The notes under the pieces: model-generated
Told to the model about the DNA's origin: nothing
What the model saw: only the letters and a program-made list of their open reading frames with translations
Database searches by the model: none
DNA from: CAYJKB01 sp964370625
GTDB taxonomy: Bacteria; Bacillota; Clostridia; Oscillospirales; Butyricicoccaceae
Length of the DNA: 62,746 nt
Direction of reading: 5' to 3'
NCBI GenBank assembly: GCA_964370625.1
Contig: CAYJKB010000007.1
Location: 1 to 62,746, forward strand
Translations under genes and position numbers: made by a program
Shown here: in pieces, positions 1-8,137 of the stretch
How positions within the stretch are numbered: position 1 is the first letter of the stretch
How the letters are laid out: each line of letters starts with the position of its first letter

Positions 1-40
1 GAGTATTTACGATTTTACCAATTTCTATGTATTTTTTCAT
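1..40 (-). CDS. rimM: RimM, ribosome maturation factor (N-terminal fragment)
   Basis: Only the first 13 codons lie in the window; the gene runs off the left edge. They read MKKYIEIGKIVNT, the usual start of RimM, which continues with HGIKGE in the family. An AAGGAG ribosome binding site lies just upstream on the minus strand. RimM helps mature the 30S head and binds S19. The position after rpsP and khpA matches the conserved rpsP-khpA-rimM-trmD order, although a 620 bp spacer separates it from khpA here. The call rests on 13 residues plus gene order. Confidence 0.75.
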   Translation of the reverse strand, partial: MKKYIEIGKIVNT

Positions 41-627
41 TATTTATTTCTCCTTATTACTTTTTGTCTTTTGCAAGACGGCAACTCACCTTTATAATAA
101 ATACTAACTTCTTTTTCATTACTTGCGTAACGGCAAGTAATCAAGCGTTCCCACTTTTGGCTTGTCAAAAGTGGAGTAAAATCGCTTTTGATACGATTTC
201 TGGTAGTATCTAGTCTTTCATTCTTTCGGTGGTGACAGTTTAGCTAATTTGCTTTACTACCACACTCTGTGTTGTATTTTATGTGACAATAATTACACAG
301 CCTTACTTCAAGAGGGTTTTGCACAATCCCTTTCCTAGACTTTACATCAATCTCGTAAATTTACATATGGGTACGTCCCTTTTTATAAAATATAGCACAG
401 AGTGCGTTACGTACATGTCTGCACACAGGACGATTGCCGAGAGAATGAGCTATCCAGATGTGTCAAACATTTAATAAAAAAGAACTTAAATTTAATTGAT
501 TAGGATAGCCAGCCATCTTGCGAAAGATATATCAGGACGGAAAACCCGTCCCCTACTGGGGCAGTTTAATCTTCTTTAAAAAGATAAAATATAATAAAAT
601 TATTAAAACAACCCCCACAAACAAGGC
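41..627. other. Hairpin-rich intergenic spacer between khpA and rimM
   Basis: No convincing gene is present. The stretch holds a series of short inverted repeats: about 66-80 (GTCTT/AAGAC), 121-138 (ACTTGC/GCAAGT), 151-175 (CCACTTTTG/CAAAAGTGG) and 178-199 (AAATCG/CGATTT), then in 515-560 ATCTT/AAAGAT, GGACG/CGTCC and CCCC/GGGG. A 20-codon frame (119 to 57, minus strand) ends at the rimM ribosome binding site but has no recognisable product. This may be a degenerate repeat element or a structured RNA inserted into the ribosomal operon. I cannot name a family. Confidence 0.4.
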
Positions 628-653
628 TAAAGGTAGCACAAGTGCTACCTTTA
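628..653 (-). terminator. Hairpin downstream of khpA
   Basis: A near-perfect 11 bp stem (TAAAGGTAGCA paired with TGCTACCTTTA) with a 4 nt loop lies 7 bases after the khpA stop codon. On the minus strand it is followed by TTTAGCC rather than a clean T-run, so termination may be partial. It could separate the ylxM-ffh-rpsP-khpA transcript from rimM. Confidence 0.45.
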
Positions 654-659
654 AAGATT

Positions 660-890
660 TTAGTCAACGATTTCAACCGTTACCTTTTTGTTTTGTCGGC
701 TACCCACCGATTTAACAAGAGTTCGGATTTCTTTTGCAATACGTCCATGACGGCCTATAACCTTGCCCATATCTTGTTGAGCAACTCTTAATTCTAAAAG
801 TAGCTCATCATCTTTTTCAATCTCTGTAACTGAAACATCATCAGGAACATCGACTAAATGTCTTGCGACATAAGTTAAAAGTTCTTTCAT
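660..890 (-). CDS. khpA: KhpA, KH-domain RNA-binding protein (YlqC)
   Basis: This 76-residue protein is one type II KH domain. The nucleic-acid-binding loop VIGRHGRIAKEI (GxxG at about residues 43-50) is intact. KhpA proteins form dimers with KhpB (Jag) and bind many transcripts, with effects on cell division and elongation in streptococci. It lies 18 bp after rpsP, the standard position in Firmicutes, and is full length for the family. It should be co-transcribed with ylxM-ffh-rpsP from the promoter near 3041, as the intergenic gaps are short. Confidence 0.93.
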   Translation of the reverse strand: MKELLTYVARHLVDVPDDVSVTEIEKDDELLLELRVAQQDMGKVIGRHGRIAKEIRTLVKSVGSRQNKKVTVEIVD

Positions 891-908
891 AGCTTACACC
901 CTCACTGA

Positions 909-1148
909 TTAAAGAATGCCATTCTTCTTAAGAAGATCACGAACAGTGTCAGTAGGTTGAGCACCGTTAGCTATCCATGCTTTAGCACGTTCACCATCAA
1001 TCTTTACTTCAGCTGGAGAAGTCATAGGATTGTATGTTCCGATTTCCTCGATAAAACGACCATCACGTGGGTAACGTGAATCAGCAACAACTACACGATA
1101 AAAAGGAGCTTTTTTAGCACCTAATCTACGAAGTCTAATTTTTACCAT
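909..1148 (-). CDS. rpsP: 30S ribosomal protein S16
   Basis: The 79-residue product starts MVKIRLRRLGAKKAPFYR and contains VVADSRYPRDGRFIEEIG, both hallmarks of bacterial S16. S16 binds 16S rRNA in the 5' and central domains and is needed for 30S assembly. A strong ribosome binding site (AGGAGG read on the minus strand, about 1157-1162) precedes the ATG. It sits between ffh and khpA in the conserved signal-recognition/ribosomal operon. Confidence 0.97.
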   Translation of the reverse strand: MVKIRLRRLGAKKAPFYRVVVADSRYPRDGRFIEEIGTYNPMTSPAEVKIDGERAKAWIANGAQPTDTVRDLLKKNGIL

Positions 1149-1202
1149 TTATTTTCACCTCCTAATTTTTATATCTATAGTAAATTTCTTTACAAGCAAT
1201 AG

Positions 1203-2576
1203 TTAAAACGGAAATTTAAATCCGCCCATGTTTGGCATTGGAAATCCGCCGCCTTTTTTCTTTTTACCTTTCATACGCTTAGTCATGCCTGACATTTGTT
1301 TTGTCATCTTTTGCATAGCTTCAAATTGTTTTAAAAGGCGATTAACTTCTTCTATCTTAAGTCCGCAGCCGGCAGCAATACGCTTTTTACGGCTAAAGTT
1401 AATAACAGATGGATTATCTCGTTCTTTTGGGGTCATCGATAAAATAATTGCCTCTGTACGTGAAAGTGCTTTTTCATCAACTTTAGCACCAGCAAGCTGT
1501 GATTTATCAACACCAGGAATCATGCCGAGTATATCTTCCATAGAACCCATCTTTTTGATTTGAGAAAGTTGTTCATAAAAATCTGTCAGCGTGATTTTGG
1601 ATTGTTTCATTTTTTGAGCAAGTTCGATAGATTTTTTCTCATCAAAAGTTTGTTGCGCTTTTTCGATAAGAGTTAGCATATCTCCCATGCCAAGTATTCT
1701 TGATGCCATTCTATCAGGGTGAAAGGGTTCGATATTATCGAGTTTTTCACCGACACCGACAAATTTAATAGGTTTGCCAGTTACAGCTCTAATTGATAAA
1801 GCAGCACCACCACGAGCGTCCCCGTCGAGTTTTGTCATAAGAACACTGTCAATACCTAGAGTATCATCAAATGTTTTAGCAACATTAACAGCGTCTTGAC
1901 CTGTCATAGCATCAACTACAAGCATAATCTCGTGTGGTTTTACTGTATCACGAATTTGCACAAGCTCATTCATTAAATCTTCATCGATATGAAGACGACC
2001 AGCAGTATCTAAAAATACAAAGTCATTTCCGTGGTCTTTAGCATGAGCTACAGCTTCTTTTGCAATTTCCACAGGATTTCCTTGTCCACGTTCAAAAACA
2101 GGAATGTCAAGCTGACCACCAACTACTTTAAGCTGGTCAATAGCGGCTGGACGATAAACATCACAAGCTACTAAAAGAGGTCTTTTAGATTGCTGTTTTT
2201 TAAACATGCCAGCAAGTTTTGCAACGTTAGTTGTTTTACCAGCACCTTGAAGCCCTACCATCATTACAATAGTTGGTGGGTTATTTGACGTTTGTATTTT
2301 AACGTTTTGACCACCCATAAGTTCAGTTAGTTCTTCGTTTACAATCTTAATAACTTGTTGTGCAGGGGATAATGTTTCAAGAATATCAGCACCTGTTGCA
2401 CGTTCAGTTACAGTTTTAATAAAATCTTTAACAACTTTAAAGTTTACATCTGCTTCAAGAAGAGCCATACGAATTTCACGCATAGCTTCTTTAACATCAG
2501 TTTCAGTAAGTCTACCTCGACTACGAAGTTTTTTAAATGCACCCGAAATTTTTTCGGTTAAACCTTCAAATGCCAT
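1203..2576 (-). CDS. ffh: Signal recognition particle protein Ffh (SRP54)
   Basis: The 457-residue GTPase is the protein part of the bacterial SRP, which targets nascent membrane proteins to FtsY. The N domain (residues 1-85) is followed by the G domain with G1 GLQGAGKTT, G3 DTAGRLHIDE and G4 TKLDGDARGG. The methionine-rich M domain (from about 325) ends in a Lys/Gly/Met-rich tail. I chose the ATG at 2576, giving MAFEGLTEKI as in the family. A GTG four codons upstream directly abuts the AAAGGAG ribosome binding site, which leaves no spacing, whereas the chosen ATG has 11 nt. It follows ylxM by 27 bp, the usual arrangement. Confidence 0.97.
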   Translation of the reverse strand: MAFEGLTEKISGAFKKLRSRGRLTETDVKEAMREIRMALLEADVNFKVVKDFIKTVTERATGADILETLSPAQQVIKIVNEELTELMGGQNVKIQTSNNPPTIVMMVGLQGAGKTTNVAKLAGMFKKQQSKRPLLVACDVYRPAAIDQLKVVGGQLDIPVFERGQGNPVEIAKEAVAHAKDHGNDFVFLDTAGRLHIDEDLMNELVQIRDTVKPHEIMLVVDAMTGQDAVNVAKTFDDTLGIDSVLMTKLDGDARGGAALSIRAVTGKPIKFVGVGEKLDNIEPFHPDRMASRILGMGDMLTLIEKAQQTFDEKKSIELAQKMKQSKITLTDFYEQLSQIKKMGSMEDILGMIPGVDKSQLAGAKVDEKALSRTEAIILSMTPKERDNPSVINFSRKKRIAAGCGLKIEEVNRLLKQFEAMQKMTKQMSGMTKRMKGKKKKGGGFPMPNMGGFKFPF

Positions 2577-2603
2577 ACTGTAATTCACTCCTTTAAGTAG
2601 AAA

Positions 2604-2966
2604 CTACTTCATTGTATCTGCTATCTTTTGTATTTCATCAGTATATGCCGCAATTTGTGGATTTTTATAGCTTGTAGAGTTTAAACGCTCTATACTGCGA
2701 GCAAAGCTTACAATTTCCGTTATACGAGTTTCAAACATACTATATCTTGCAACTAAACCTAGCTTTTGCTCTGTTTCTCTTAAGATATGCTCGCCACGCA
2801 TTATAGCATCACGAACAGCTTGACGTGTAATATTTACATGTTCAGAAATTTCAGCTAAAGATAAATCTTCATTATAATATAAATCAAAGAGTTCTCTTTG
2901 TTTATCTGTTAAAAGTTCACCATAAAAATCAAATAAAAGGCACATTTCAAAAGGTTTATTTTTCAA
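2604..2966 (-). CDS. ylxM: YlxM, UPF0122 HTH protein of the SRP operon
   Basis: This small helix-turn-helix protein of the YlxM/p13 family resembles region 4 of sigma factors. FDFYGELLTDKQRELFDLYY is followed by the HTH LAEISEHVNITRQAVRDAI. Family members lie directly upstream of ffh and are reported to modulate SRP GTPase activity in streptococci. I place the start at a TTG (2966), 9 nt after AGAGGAG, giving MKNKPFEMCLLF; a longer frame to 3014 lacks a ribosome binding site and adds residues not seen in the family. It is the first gene of the operon, 47 bp downstream of a good promoter. Confidence 0.9.
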   Translation of the reverse strand: MKNKPFEMCLLFDFYGELLTDKQRELFDLYYNEDLSLAEISEHVNITRQAVRDAIMRGEHILRETEQKLGLVARYSMFETRITEIVSFARSIERLNSTSYKNPQIAAYTDEIQKIADTMK

Positions 2967-3012
2967 AATAACCAGCTCCTCTGTAAAGCATATTACCTTT
3001 ACAACATTAATC

Positions 3013-3041
3013 ACTATACACTATAAAAACACATTTGTCAA
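3013..3041 (-). promoter_or_regulatory. Sigma-A promoter of the ylxM-ffh-rpsP-khpA operon
   Basis: Read on the minus strand: TTGACA (3041-3036), a 17 bp spacer and TATAGT (3018-3013). It lies 47 bp upstream of the chosen ylxM start. Confidence 0.8.
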
Positions 3042-3102
3042 GAATAAAAAAGTAGATGTTTTGTATGAATTGTTAAATTATGTGTAAAATTTCCTTTAAT
3101 GC

Positions 3103-3131
3103 TTTTAAAGCAAGCAAAAAAGTGGTATAAT
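3103..3131 (+). promoter_or_regulatory. Possible sigma-A promoter of yfmF-yfmH
   Basis: A perfect TATAAT at 3126-3131 lies 75 bp before yfmF. The matching -35 (TTTTAA, 17 bp spacer) is poor, so the element may depend on an activator or a -16 contact. Confidence 0.5.
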
Positions 3132-3205
3132 ATTAAACGTGCAATCTTGTATAAAAGCATATTGCAAATGATTTTAAAACAATAAATTACTATGGAGGAA
3201 ACCTC

Positions 3206-4480
3206 ATGGCTATTGTCAAACGACATAAAATAGAAGATGGTGTATATCTTAACACTATAATAACCGATAAATTCAAAACATCCTGCATGAGCATGGCACT
3301 TATGCTACCTATCAATGAAGCAAAAGGTGCAAATTCTGCAATTATTCCAAATATTTTGCGTAGAGGAACGATGAATTTTCCAGATATGCTTAAATTATCA
3401 GAAAAATTAGATGAACTTTATGGAGCGAGAATTGAGCCATTTACACGTAAACATGGCGAAGTATTGTCTATAGGGTTTATTGCTGATGTTATTGACAGTG
3501 CCTATGCAAAGGGAGAGCATCTAGCAGCAGAAGTTGCGACGCTTATGTCAGAAATATTATTTAAACCATATACAGTAGATGGAATTTTCGCTAATGAATA
3601 TGTTGAAAGTGAAAAACAAAACCTTATAGATATGATTGGTGCACAAATGACGGATAAACGCTCTTATGCTAATCGTCGAATGCATGAAATTATGTGTGAA
3701 AGCGAAGCTTTTGGTAAAAATGAGCTGGGCACAGCTGAAGAAGTGAATGAAATATCAGCTGAAAGTGCATTTGAACATTATAAATATTTGCTTGAAAATG
3801 CAAGACTTGAAATTTTTTATTGTGGCACAACATCACAACATGAGATTTTATCTGCCTTTTCTTCAAACTTTATGCTTCCTAAAACACGCAATGTTCCAAC
3901 ACTTAAAACAGAAGTGGTTAAAAAAGCAACAGAAGTTCGAAGAGTTGAGGAAACATTAGATGTAGCCCAAAGTAAGCTTGCTATAGGAATTCGTACAGGC
4001 ACAACTATGCATGATTTAGACTATGCAAGTATGCTTATTGCAAATACAATTTTCGGAGGCAGCACAAATTCAAAGCTTTTTGTGCATGTGCGTGAAGAAA
4101 TGTCACTTTGTTATTATGCATCATCATTTACTGAAAAAGTAAAAGGTATTATGACAATTTCATCAGGCGTTGAAACAAACAAGCTTGAAATTGCAGAAAA
4201 AGCGATATTTGAGCAGTTTGAAGCAGTGAAAAATGGTGATTTTACAGATGCTGATATTTTCAGTGCAAAGAAAACATTATCAAATACATTTAGAAGTGTA
4301 AGCGATAGCCCGATTGCACTTGAAAATTTCTATATGTCAAATATTTGTGCAGATTTACAATATCCTCCAGAAATGATGGTTGATAAAATAAATGCTGTAA
4401 AACGTGAGGATATTATAAAAGCGATTAATAAAATGTCTATAGATACGATTTATACACTTAAAGGAGGACTTAGCGAATGA
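3206..4480 (+). CDS. yfmF: YfmF-like M16-family protein, catalytically inactive partner
   Basis: The 424-residue protein is an M16 (pitrilysin-fold) peptidase homologue. The conserved N-terminal stretch NILRRGTMNF and the C-terminal half (GIRTGTTMHDLDYASMLI, then IFGGSTNSKLF) match the YfmF group. The zinc motif HxxEH is absent, as is usual for the non-catalytic subunit. In Bacillus subtilis YfmF and YfmH are linked to the 5-aminopentanol modification of elongation factor P. The start has a good GGAGG site, and the stop overlaps the next gene by 4 bp (ATGA), which suggests coupled translation and a heterodimer with YfmH. No efp gene is in the window. Confidence 0.88.
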   Translation: MAIVKRHKIEDGVYLNTIITDKFKTSCMSMALMLPINEAKGANSAIIPNILRRGTMNFPDMLKLSEKLDELYGARIEPFTRKHGEVLSIGFIADVIDSAYAKGEHLAAEVATLMSEILFKPYTVDGIFANEYVESEKQNLIDMIGAQMTDKRSYANRRMHEIMCESEAFGKNELGTAEEVNEISAESAFEHYKYLLENARLEIFYCGTTSQHEILSAFSSNFMLPKTRNVPTLKTEVVKKATEVRRVEETLDVAQSKLAIGIRTGTTMHDLDYASMLIANTIFGGSTNSKLFVHVREEMSLCYYASSFTEKVKGIMTISSGVETNKLEIAEKAIFEQFEAVKNGDFTDADIFSAKKTLSNTFRSVSDSPIALENFYMSNICADLQYPPEMMVDKINAVKREDIIKAINKMSIDTIYTLKGGLSE

Positions 4481-5745
4481 ATAAAGTAGAAGTTTCATCT
4501 CTAAATATGCATTATTTTGAAGATATATTGCCTAACGGACTGCGAGTTGTTGTAATCCCTAAAACTGGATTTTCAAAAAGCTTTGCAATGTTATCAACAA
4601 ACTACGGAAGTATTGATAGCGTTTTTGAAGTTGATGGTAAATGGGAAAACACACCTGATGGCGTTGCTCATTTTTTAGAACATAAAGTATTTGAACAACC
4701 AGATGGAACAAATGCACTGCAATTATTTTCAGAAACAGGTGCATCACCAAATGCATTTACATCACACACAATGACAGCTTATCATTTTGAGTGTACAGAA
4801 GAATTTGATAGAAACCTTGAGATTTTGTTAGACTATGTTTATTCACCTTACTTTACAGATGAAAACGTAGAAAAAGAGCAAGGTATTATCGGTCAAGAAA
4901 TCGGAATGATTGAAGATAATCCACATTGGTGTGTTTATGTGAATTTATTTAAGTGTTTATATGAAAATCATACTATTAATCGTTCGATTGCTGGAACAGT
5001 GCAAAGTATAGCAGACATTACAAAAGATACACTATATCTTTGTCATAAAAGTTTCTATAGCCCATCTAATATGCTTCTTTGTGTGTGTGGCGATGTTGAC
5101 CCACAAAGTGTATTTGATAAAGCGTTAAAACTTACACCAAAAGAAAGTACAAAAATTTCTGATAGAGACTATGGTGACGAGCCAAAAGCTGTATATAAAT
5201 CTGAAGAACAAGTTAGCATGGCTGTTAGCACTCCATTATTTATGTTAGGATTTAAAGATGATGCGCCAACAGGGGATAAGCTTCATTATGATATTATTGC
5301 AGAAATTGCTGCATCTTGCCTTTGTTCAACTTCGACAGCTTTTTATAAAGAGCTTTATGAAAGCGGGATTATAAATCGCTCATTCGAAAGTGAATATATG
5401 CAGTTTAGAGGTGGCGGAATGTTGATTTTTGCAGGTGAAAGCAGACAGCCACATGAAGTTCGCAAAAAAATCGAGCAAGAATTAGTTAGAATATCAAAAG
5501 AAGGAATTGAGAAGAAACTCTTTGAAAGAGTGGCAAGAACATCTTATGGTATGCGTATTCGTAGCATTGACAGTGTAGCTGGCGTGTGTCATTCATTTAC
5601 AAGTGCTTACTTTGATGAAAGTAATTTCTTTGACTTTGATAAAATTTATGATAAAATAACAGTAGAAGATGTGCAGAATTTCCTTGCGAAGTTTATTGAA
5701 GAAAATAGGTCAGCATTATCTATTGTAAATGCACTAAATAGCTAA
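4477..5745 (+). CDS. yfmH: YfmH-like M16-family zinc metalloprotease
   Basis: The 422-residue protein is the active M16 subunit. The inverted zinc motif is HFLEH in VAHFLEHKVFE (about residues 65-75), and a downstream acidic cluster EQGIIGQEIGMIED supplies the third ligand Glu. The C-terminal half carries the degenerate second M16 domain. It overlaps yfmF by 4 bp. Known relatives take part in modification of elongation factor P; a more general peptide-processing role is also possible. Its length and motifs look complete. Confidence 0.9.
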   Translation: MNKVEVSSLNMHYFEDILPNGLRVVVIPKTGFSKSFAMLSTNYGSIDSVFEVDGKWENTPDGVAHFLEHKVFEQPDGTNALQLFSETGASPNAFTSHTMTAYHFECTEEFDRNLEILLDYVYSPYFTDENVEKEQGIIGQEIGMIEDNPHWCVYVNLFKCLYENHTINRSIAGTVQSIADITKDTLYLCHKSFYSPSNMLLCVCGDVDPQSVFDKALKLTPKESTKISDRDYGDEPKAVYKSEEQVSMAVSTPLFMLGFKDDAPTGDKLHYDIIAEIAASCLCSTSTAFYKELYESGIINRSFESEYMQFRGGGMLIFAGESRQPHEVRKKIEQELVRISKEGIEKKLFERVARTSYGMRIRSIDSVAGVCHSFTSAYFDESNFFDFDKIYDKITVEDVQNFLAKFIEENRSALSIVNALNS

Positions 5746-5760
5746 AATTTTAAATTATAG

Positions 5761-5780
5761 GGAAGGGTAAACACCCTTCC
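5761..5780 (+). terminator. Hairpin between yfmH and lgt
   Basis: A perfect 8 bp stem (GGAAGGGT/ACCCTTCC) with an AAAC loop lies 15 bp after the yfmH stop. No T-run follows, so it may be a weak terminator or an mRNA-stabilising stem within one operon. Confidence 0.4.
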
Positions 5781-5805
5781 TAGCTGTCAAAAGGAGAAAC
5801 TACCA

Positions 5806-6762
5806 TTGGAACATTTAATTGAATTCCCTGATTTGGGAATAAGCCTTGAAATAAGCAGAGTTGCTTTTTCGATTTTTGGACATGATATATATTGGTATGG
5901 AGTAATTATAGGCATAGGATTTTTGATTGCAATGTTTTACATAACAGCACGCTCTAAAAGCTTTTCTCTGCGAGATGATGATTCTATTGATTTGCTTATG
6001 ATAGCAACACCACTTGCTATTATTGGCGCTAGAATTTATTATGTTGCCTTTGAATGGGAATCATATCGTGATAAAGGCTTTATTGCAATGATTGCAATTT
6101 GGGAAGGTGGACTTGCAATTTATGGTGGAATAATCGCAAGTATAATTGTTGTTATTCTATTTTGCAAGAAACGTAAATTGAGACTTGGCAATATGCTTGA
6201 TGTAGGTAGCCTTGGGCTCTTAATTGGGCAATCAATAGGCAGATGGGGAAATTTTGTCAATGCTGAAGCTTTTGGAAGTGAAACTAATCTTCCTTGGAGA
6301 ATGGTTATCGACAATGCATCTTATGGAGTTCATCCTACATTTTTCTATGAATCATTTTGGAATTTTATTGGGCTTATTATTCTTCATATATATTCTAAAA
6401 AACGCAAATTTGCAGGGGAAGTATTCCTGCTTTATATAACATGGTATGGAGCTGGGCGTGCATGGATAGAAGGATTGCGAACAGATTCATTATACATCGG
6501 AAATACAGGTATTCGTGCATCTCAATTGCTTGCAATAATTAGCGTACTTGTAGCGTTATCATTGATTTTCATAATGCGAAAAAAATTGAAAAAAACAAAG
6601 CTTTCTTTTAACTGGTCGATAGAAGAAGAAGCACCAACTAAAGCGCCTCAAGCAAAAGCTTCTACACCAACGGCAAAAGGAAGAACAACTACAGCCACTT
6701 CAAGACAGACGACTACACGAAGTCGTTCAAATAATAATACTGGATACAAAAACAAAAAATAA
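5806..6762 (+). CDS. lgt: Lgt, prolipoprotein diacylglyceryl transferase
   Basis: Lgt moves diacylglycerol from phosphatidylglycerol to the lipobox cysteine of preprolipoproteins, the first step of lipoprotein maturation in the cytoplasmic membrane. The 318-residue protein has about seven membrane segments and the family signature GRWGNFVNAE (about residues 145-154), preceded by IWEGGLAIYGG. The start is TTG with an AAAGGAG site 8 nt upstream; no better ATG is available. A soluble Thr/Ser/Lys-rich tail of about 45 residues follows the last helix and is longer than in most Lgt proteins. The window encodes at least two lipoprotein substrates (36293 and 51300). Confidence 0.95.
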   Translation: MEHLIEFPDLGISLEISRVAFSIFGHDIYWYGVIIGIGFLIAMFYITARSKSFSLRDDDSIDLLMIATPLAIIGARIYYVAFEWESYRDKGFIAMIAIWEGGLAIYGGIIASIIVVILFCKKRKLRLGNMLDVGSLGLLIGQSIGRWGNFVNAEAFGSETNLPWRMVIDNASYGVHPTFFYESFWNFIGLIILHIYSKKRKFAGEVFLLYITWYGAGRAWIEGLRTDSLYIGNTGIRASQLLAIISVLVALSLIFIMRKKLKKTKLSFNWSIEEEAPTKAPQAKASTPTAKGRTTTATSRQTTTRSRSNNNTGYKNKK

Positions 6763-6790
6763 TATGTAATAGAAAGAGGTGTCTATTCTC

Positions 6791-7645
6791 ATGTTGATGC
6801 AAGGTAATATAATCGCAAAAGAAATGCGAGCTAAAATGACAGAGGAAGTTAAAATTCTTAAGCAAAGTGGTATAACACCTGGGCTTGCTGTAGTTATTGT
6901 TGGAGATGACCCAGCTAGTAGAATTTATGTGGACTATAAAAAGAAAGCCTGTGCTGATTGTGGAATTTATAGCGAAGAACATGCACTACCTGCAGATATT
7001 GACGAACATACATTGCTTCACCTTATTGCAAAATTAAACGATGATGATAACATTCATGGGATTTTATGTCAATTGCCATTGCCCAAACACTTAAAAGCAA
7101 AAACGGTTATTGATGCTATTGATTATCACAAAGATGTTGATGCTTTTCATCCTATTAATGTAGGGCGTGTAATGCAAGGTGATTTCGAAATTCTGCCATG
7201 TACACCTGCTGGTGTTATGAAAATTTTAGATTATTATAATATTGATATCGAAGGAAAACATTGTGTTGTGCTAGGCCGTTCTAATATCGTGGGAAAACCA
7301 CAAGCTATGCTATTATTACATAGAAATGCAACTGTCACAATGTGTCATTCGAAAACACAAGACCTTGCAGAAATTACAAGAAAAGCAGATATTTTAGTAT
7401 CTGCAATGGGTAAATCAAAATTTGTAACAGCAGACATGATAAAAGAAGGTGCTGTTGTCATAGATGTTGGAATTAGTCGAATGGCTAATGGAAAAGTATC
7501 TGGAGATATTGATTTTGATGCTGTATCTCAAAAAGCTTCATATATCACACCTGTACCGGGGGGTGTTGGTCCTATGACAATCACAATGCTACTTTATAAC
7601 ACAGTAGAAGCATGTAAAATGCAAACTGGGGTGTATTGTAAATGA
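6791..7645 (+). CDS. folD: FolD, methylenetetrahydrofolate dehydrogenase/cyclohydrolase
   Basis: This bifunctional cytosolic enzyme interconverts 5,10-methylene-THF, methenyl-THF and 10-formyl-THF. Visible motifs are the catalytic region YVDYKKKACADCGI (the second Lys is the cyclohydrolase residue), GILCQLPLPKH, the NADP loop VLGRSNIVGKP and PVPGGVGPMTITMLL near the C-terminus. I chose the ATG at 6791 (9 nt after AGAGGTG) instead of an in-frame GTG at 6779 that overlaps this site; the product is then 284 residues, normal for the family. With glyA at 23940 it covers one-carbon metabolism. Confidence 0.96.
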   Translation: MLMQGNIIAKEMRAKMTEEVKILKQSGITPGLAVVIVGDDPASRIYVDYKKKACADCGIYSEEHALPADIDEHTLLHLIAKLNDDDNIHGILCQLPLPKHLKAKTVIDAIDYHKDVDAFHPINVGRVMQGDFEILPCTPAGVMKILDYYNIDIEGKHCVVLGRSNIVGKPQAMLLLHRNATVTMCHSKTQDLAEITRKADILVSAMGKSKFVTADMIKEGAVVIDVGISRMANGKVSGDIDFDAVSQKASYITPVPGGVGPMTITMLLYNTVEACKMQTGVYCK

Positions 7646-7650
7646 AAAAT

Positions 7651-7677
7651 GGAGATGTGATATTCTGTCACATCTCC
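7651..7677 (+). terminator. Hairpin after folD
   Basis: A perfect 10 bp stem (GGAGATGTGA/TCACATCTCC) with a 7 nt loop lies 5 bp after the folD stop. It is followed by TAGATTATTT, only weakly T-rich. Confidence 0.5.
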
Positions 7678-7756
7678 TAGATTATTTCAAGAATTGAAAA
7701 CACAAGAATTGAATTAAAAGAGTTAAAATCATATAAAACATTTGGAGGAAAATGAA

Positions 7757-8137
7757 ATGAACTATTTTTTTGCCTTAGCAATTATTTCATCGTTGAGTTT
7801 AAGTGCCGTAAACACTAATGTTGATACAAGTGTCAGTGCTGTAGGTGGTAGCGATGGAATGACTGCAGTTATCATTACAACTGAAACTAGCGTGGAACAA
7901 GTAGAAGAAAGAGCCTTAGATACTTATTTTACAGCAACTATCGATAGTATTGACGGTGAAGAAATGCTTGTAAGCGTTGCACCAAGTGGTCAACATTTAG
8001 TTGGTGATAAAGCTTATGTTACATGGAAAGATGCATCAGAATTTGAAGTTAGTGACGAAATTGTCATTTACTATGATATTGTAAAGGAAAGTTATCCTGT
8101 TCAAATTGATGCACTTTATATTGAATTATCTGAATAA
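7757..8137 (+). CDS. Small exported protein, DUF3221/YobA-like
   Basis: The 126-residue product starts with a hydrophobic segment (MNYFFALAIISSLSLSA) that looks like a signal peptide without a lipobox. The C-terminal 70 residues (FTATIDSIDGEEMLVSV to ESYPVQIDALYI) resemble the OB-like domain of YobA/DUF3221 proteins, in which a SYPAQI-type motif is typical. Function is unknown. The ATG at 7757 has GGAGG 8 nt upstream; a TTG at 7742 overlaps this site. Its last 22 bp overlap the convergent radical SAM gene. Confidence 0.6.
   Translation: MNYFFALAIISSLSLSAVNTNVDTSVSAVGGSDGMTAVIITTETSVEQVEERALDTYFTATIDSIDGEEMLVSVAPSGQHLVGDKAYVTWKDASEFEVSDEIVIYYDIVKESYPVQIDALYIELSE

Noticed and set aside
283..474. 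Open frame of 63 codons on the plus strand in the khpA-rimM spacer
   Set aside because: No ribosome binding site, no family resemblance, and it runs across several inverted repeats against the operon direction.
518..715. Open frame of 65 codons on the plus strand
   Set aside because: It covers the khpA terminator hairpin and the antisense of khpA; no start signal.
1228..1563. Open frame of 111 codons antisense to ffh
   Set aside because: It is fully inside ffh on the other strand and has no coding signature of its own.
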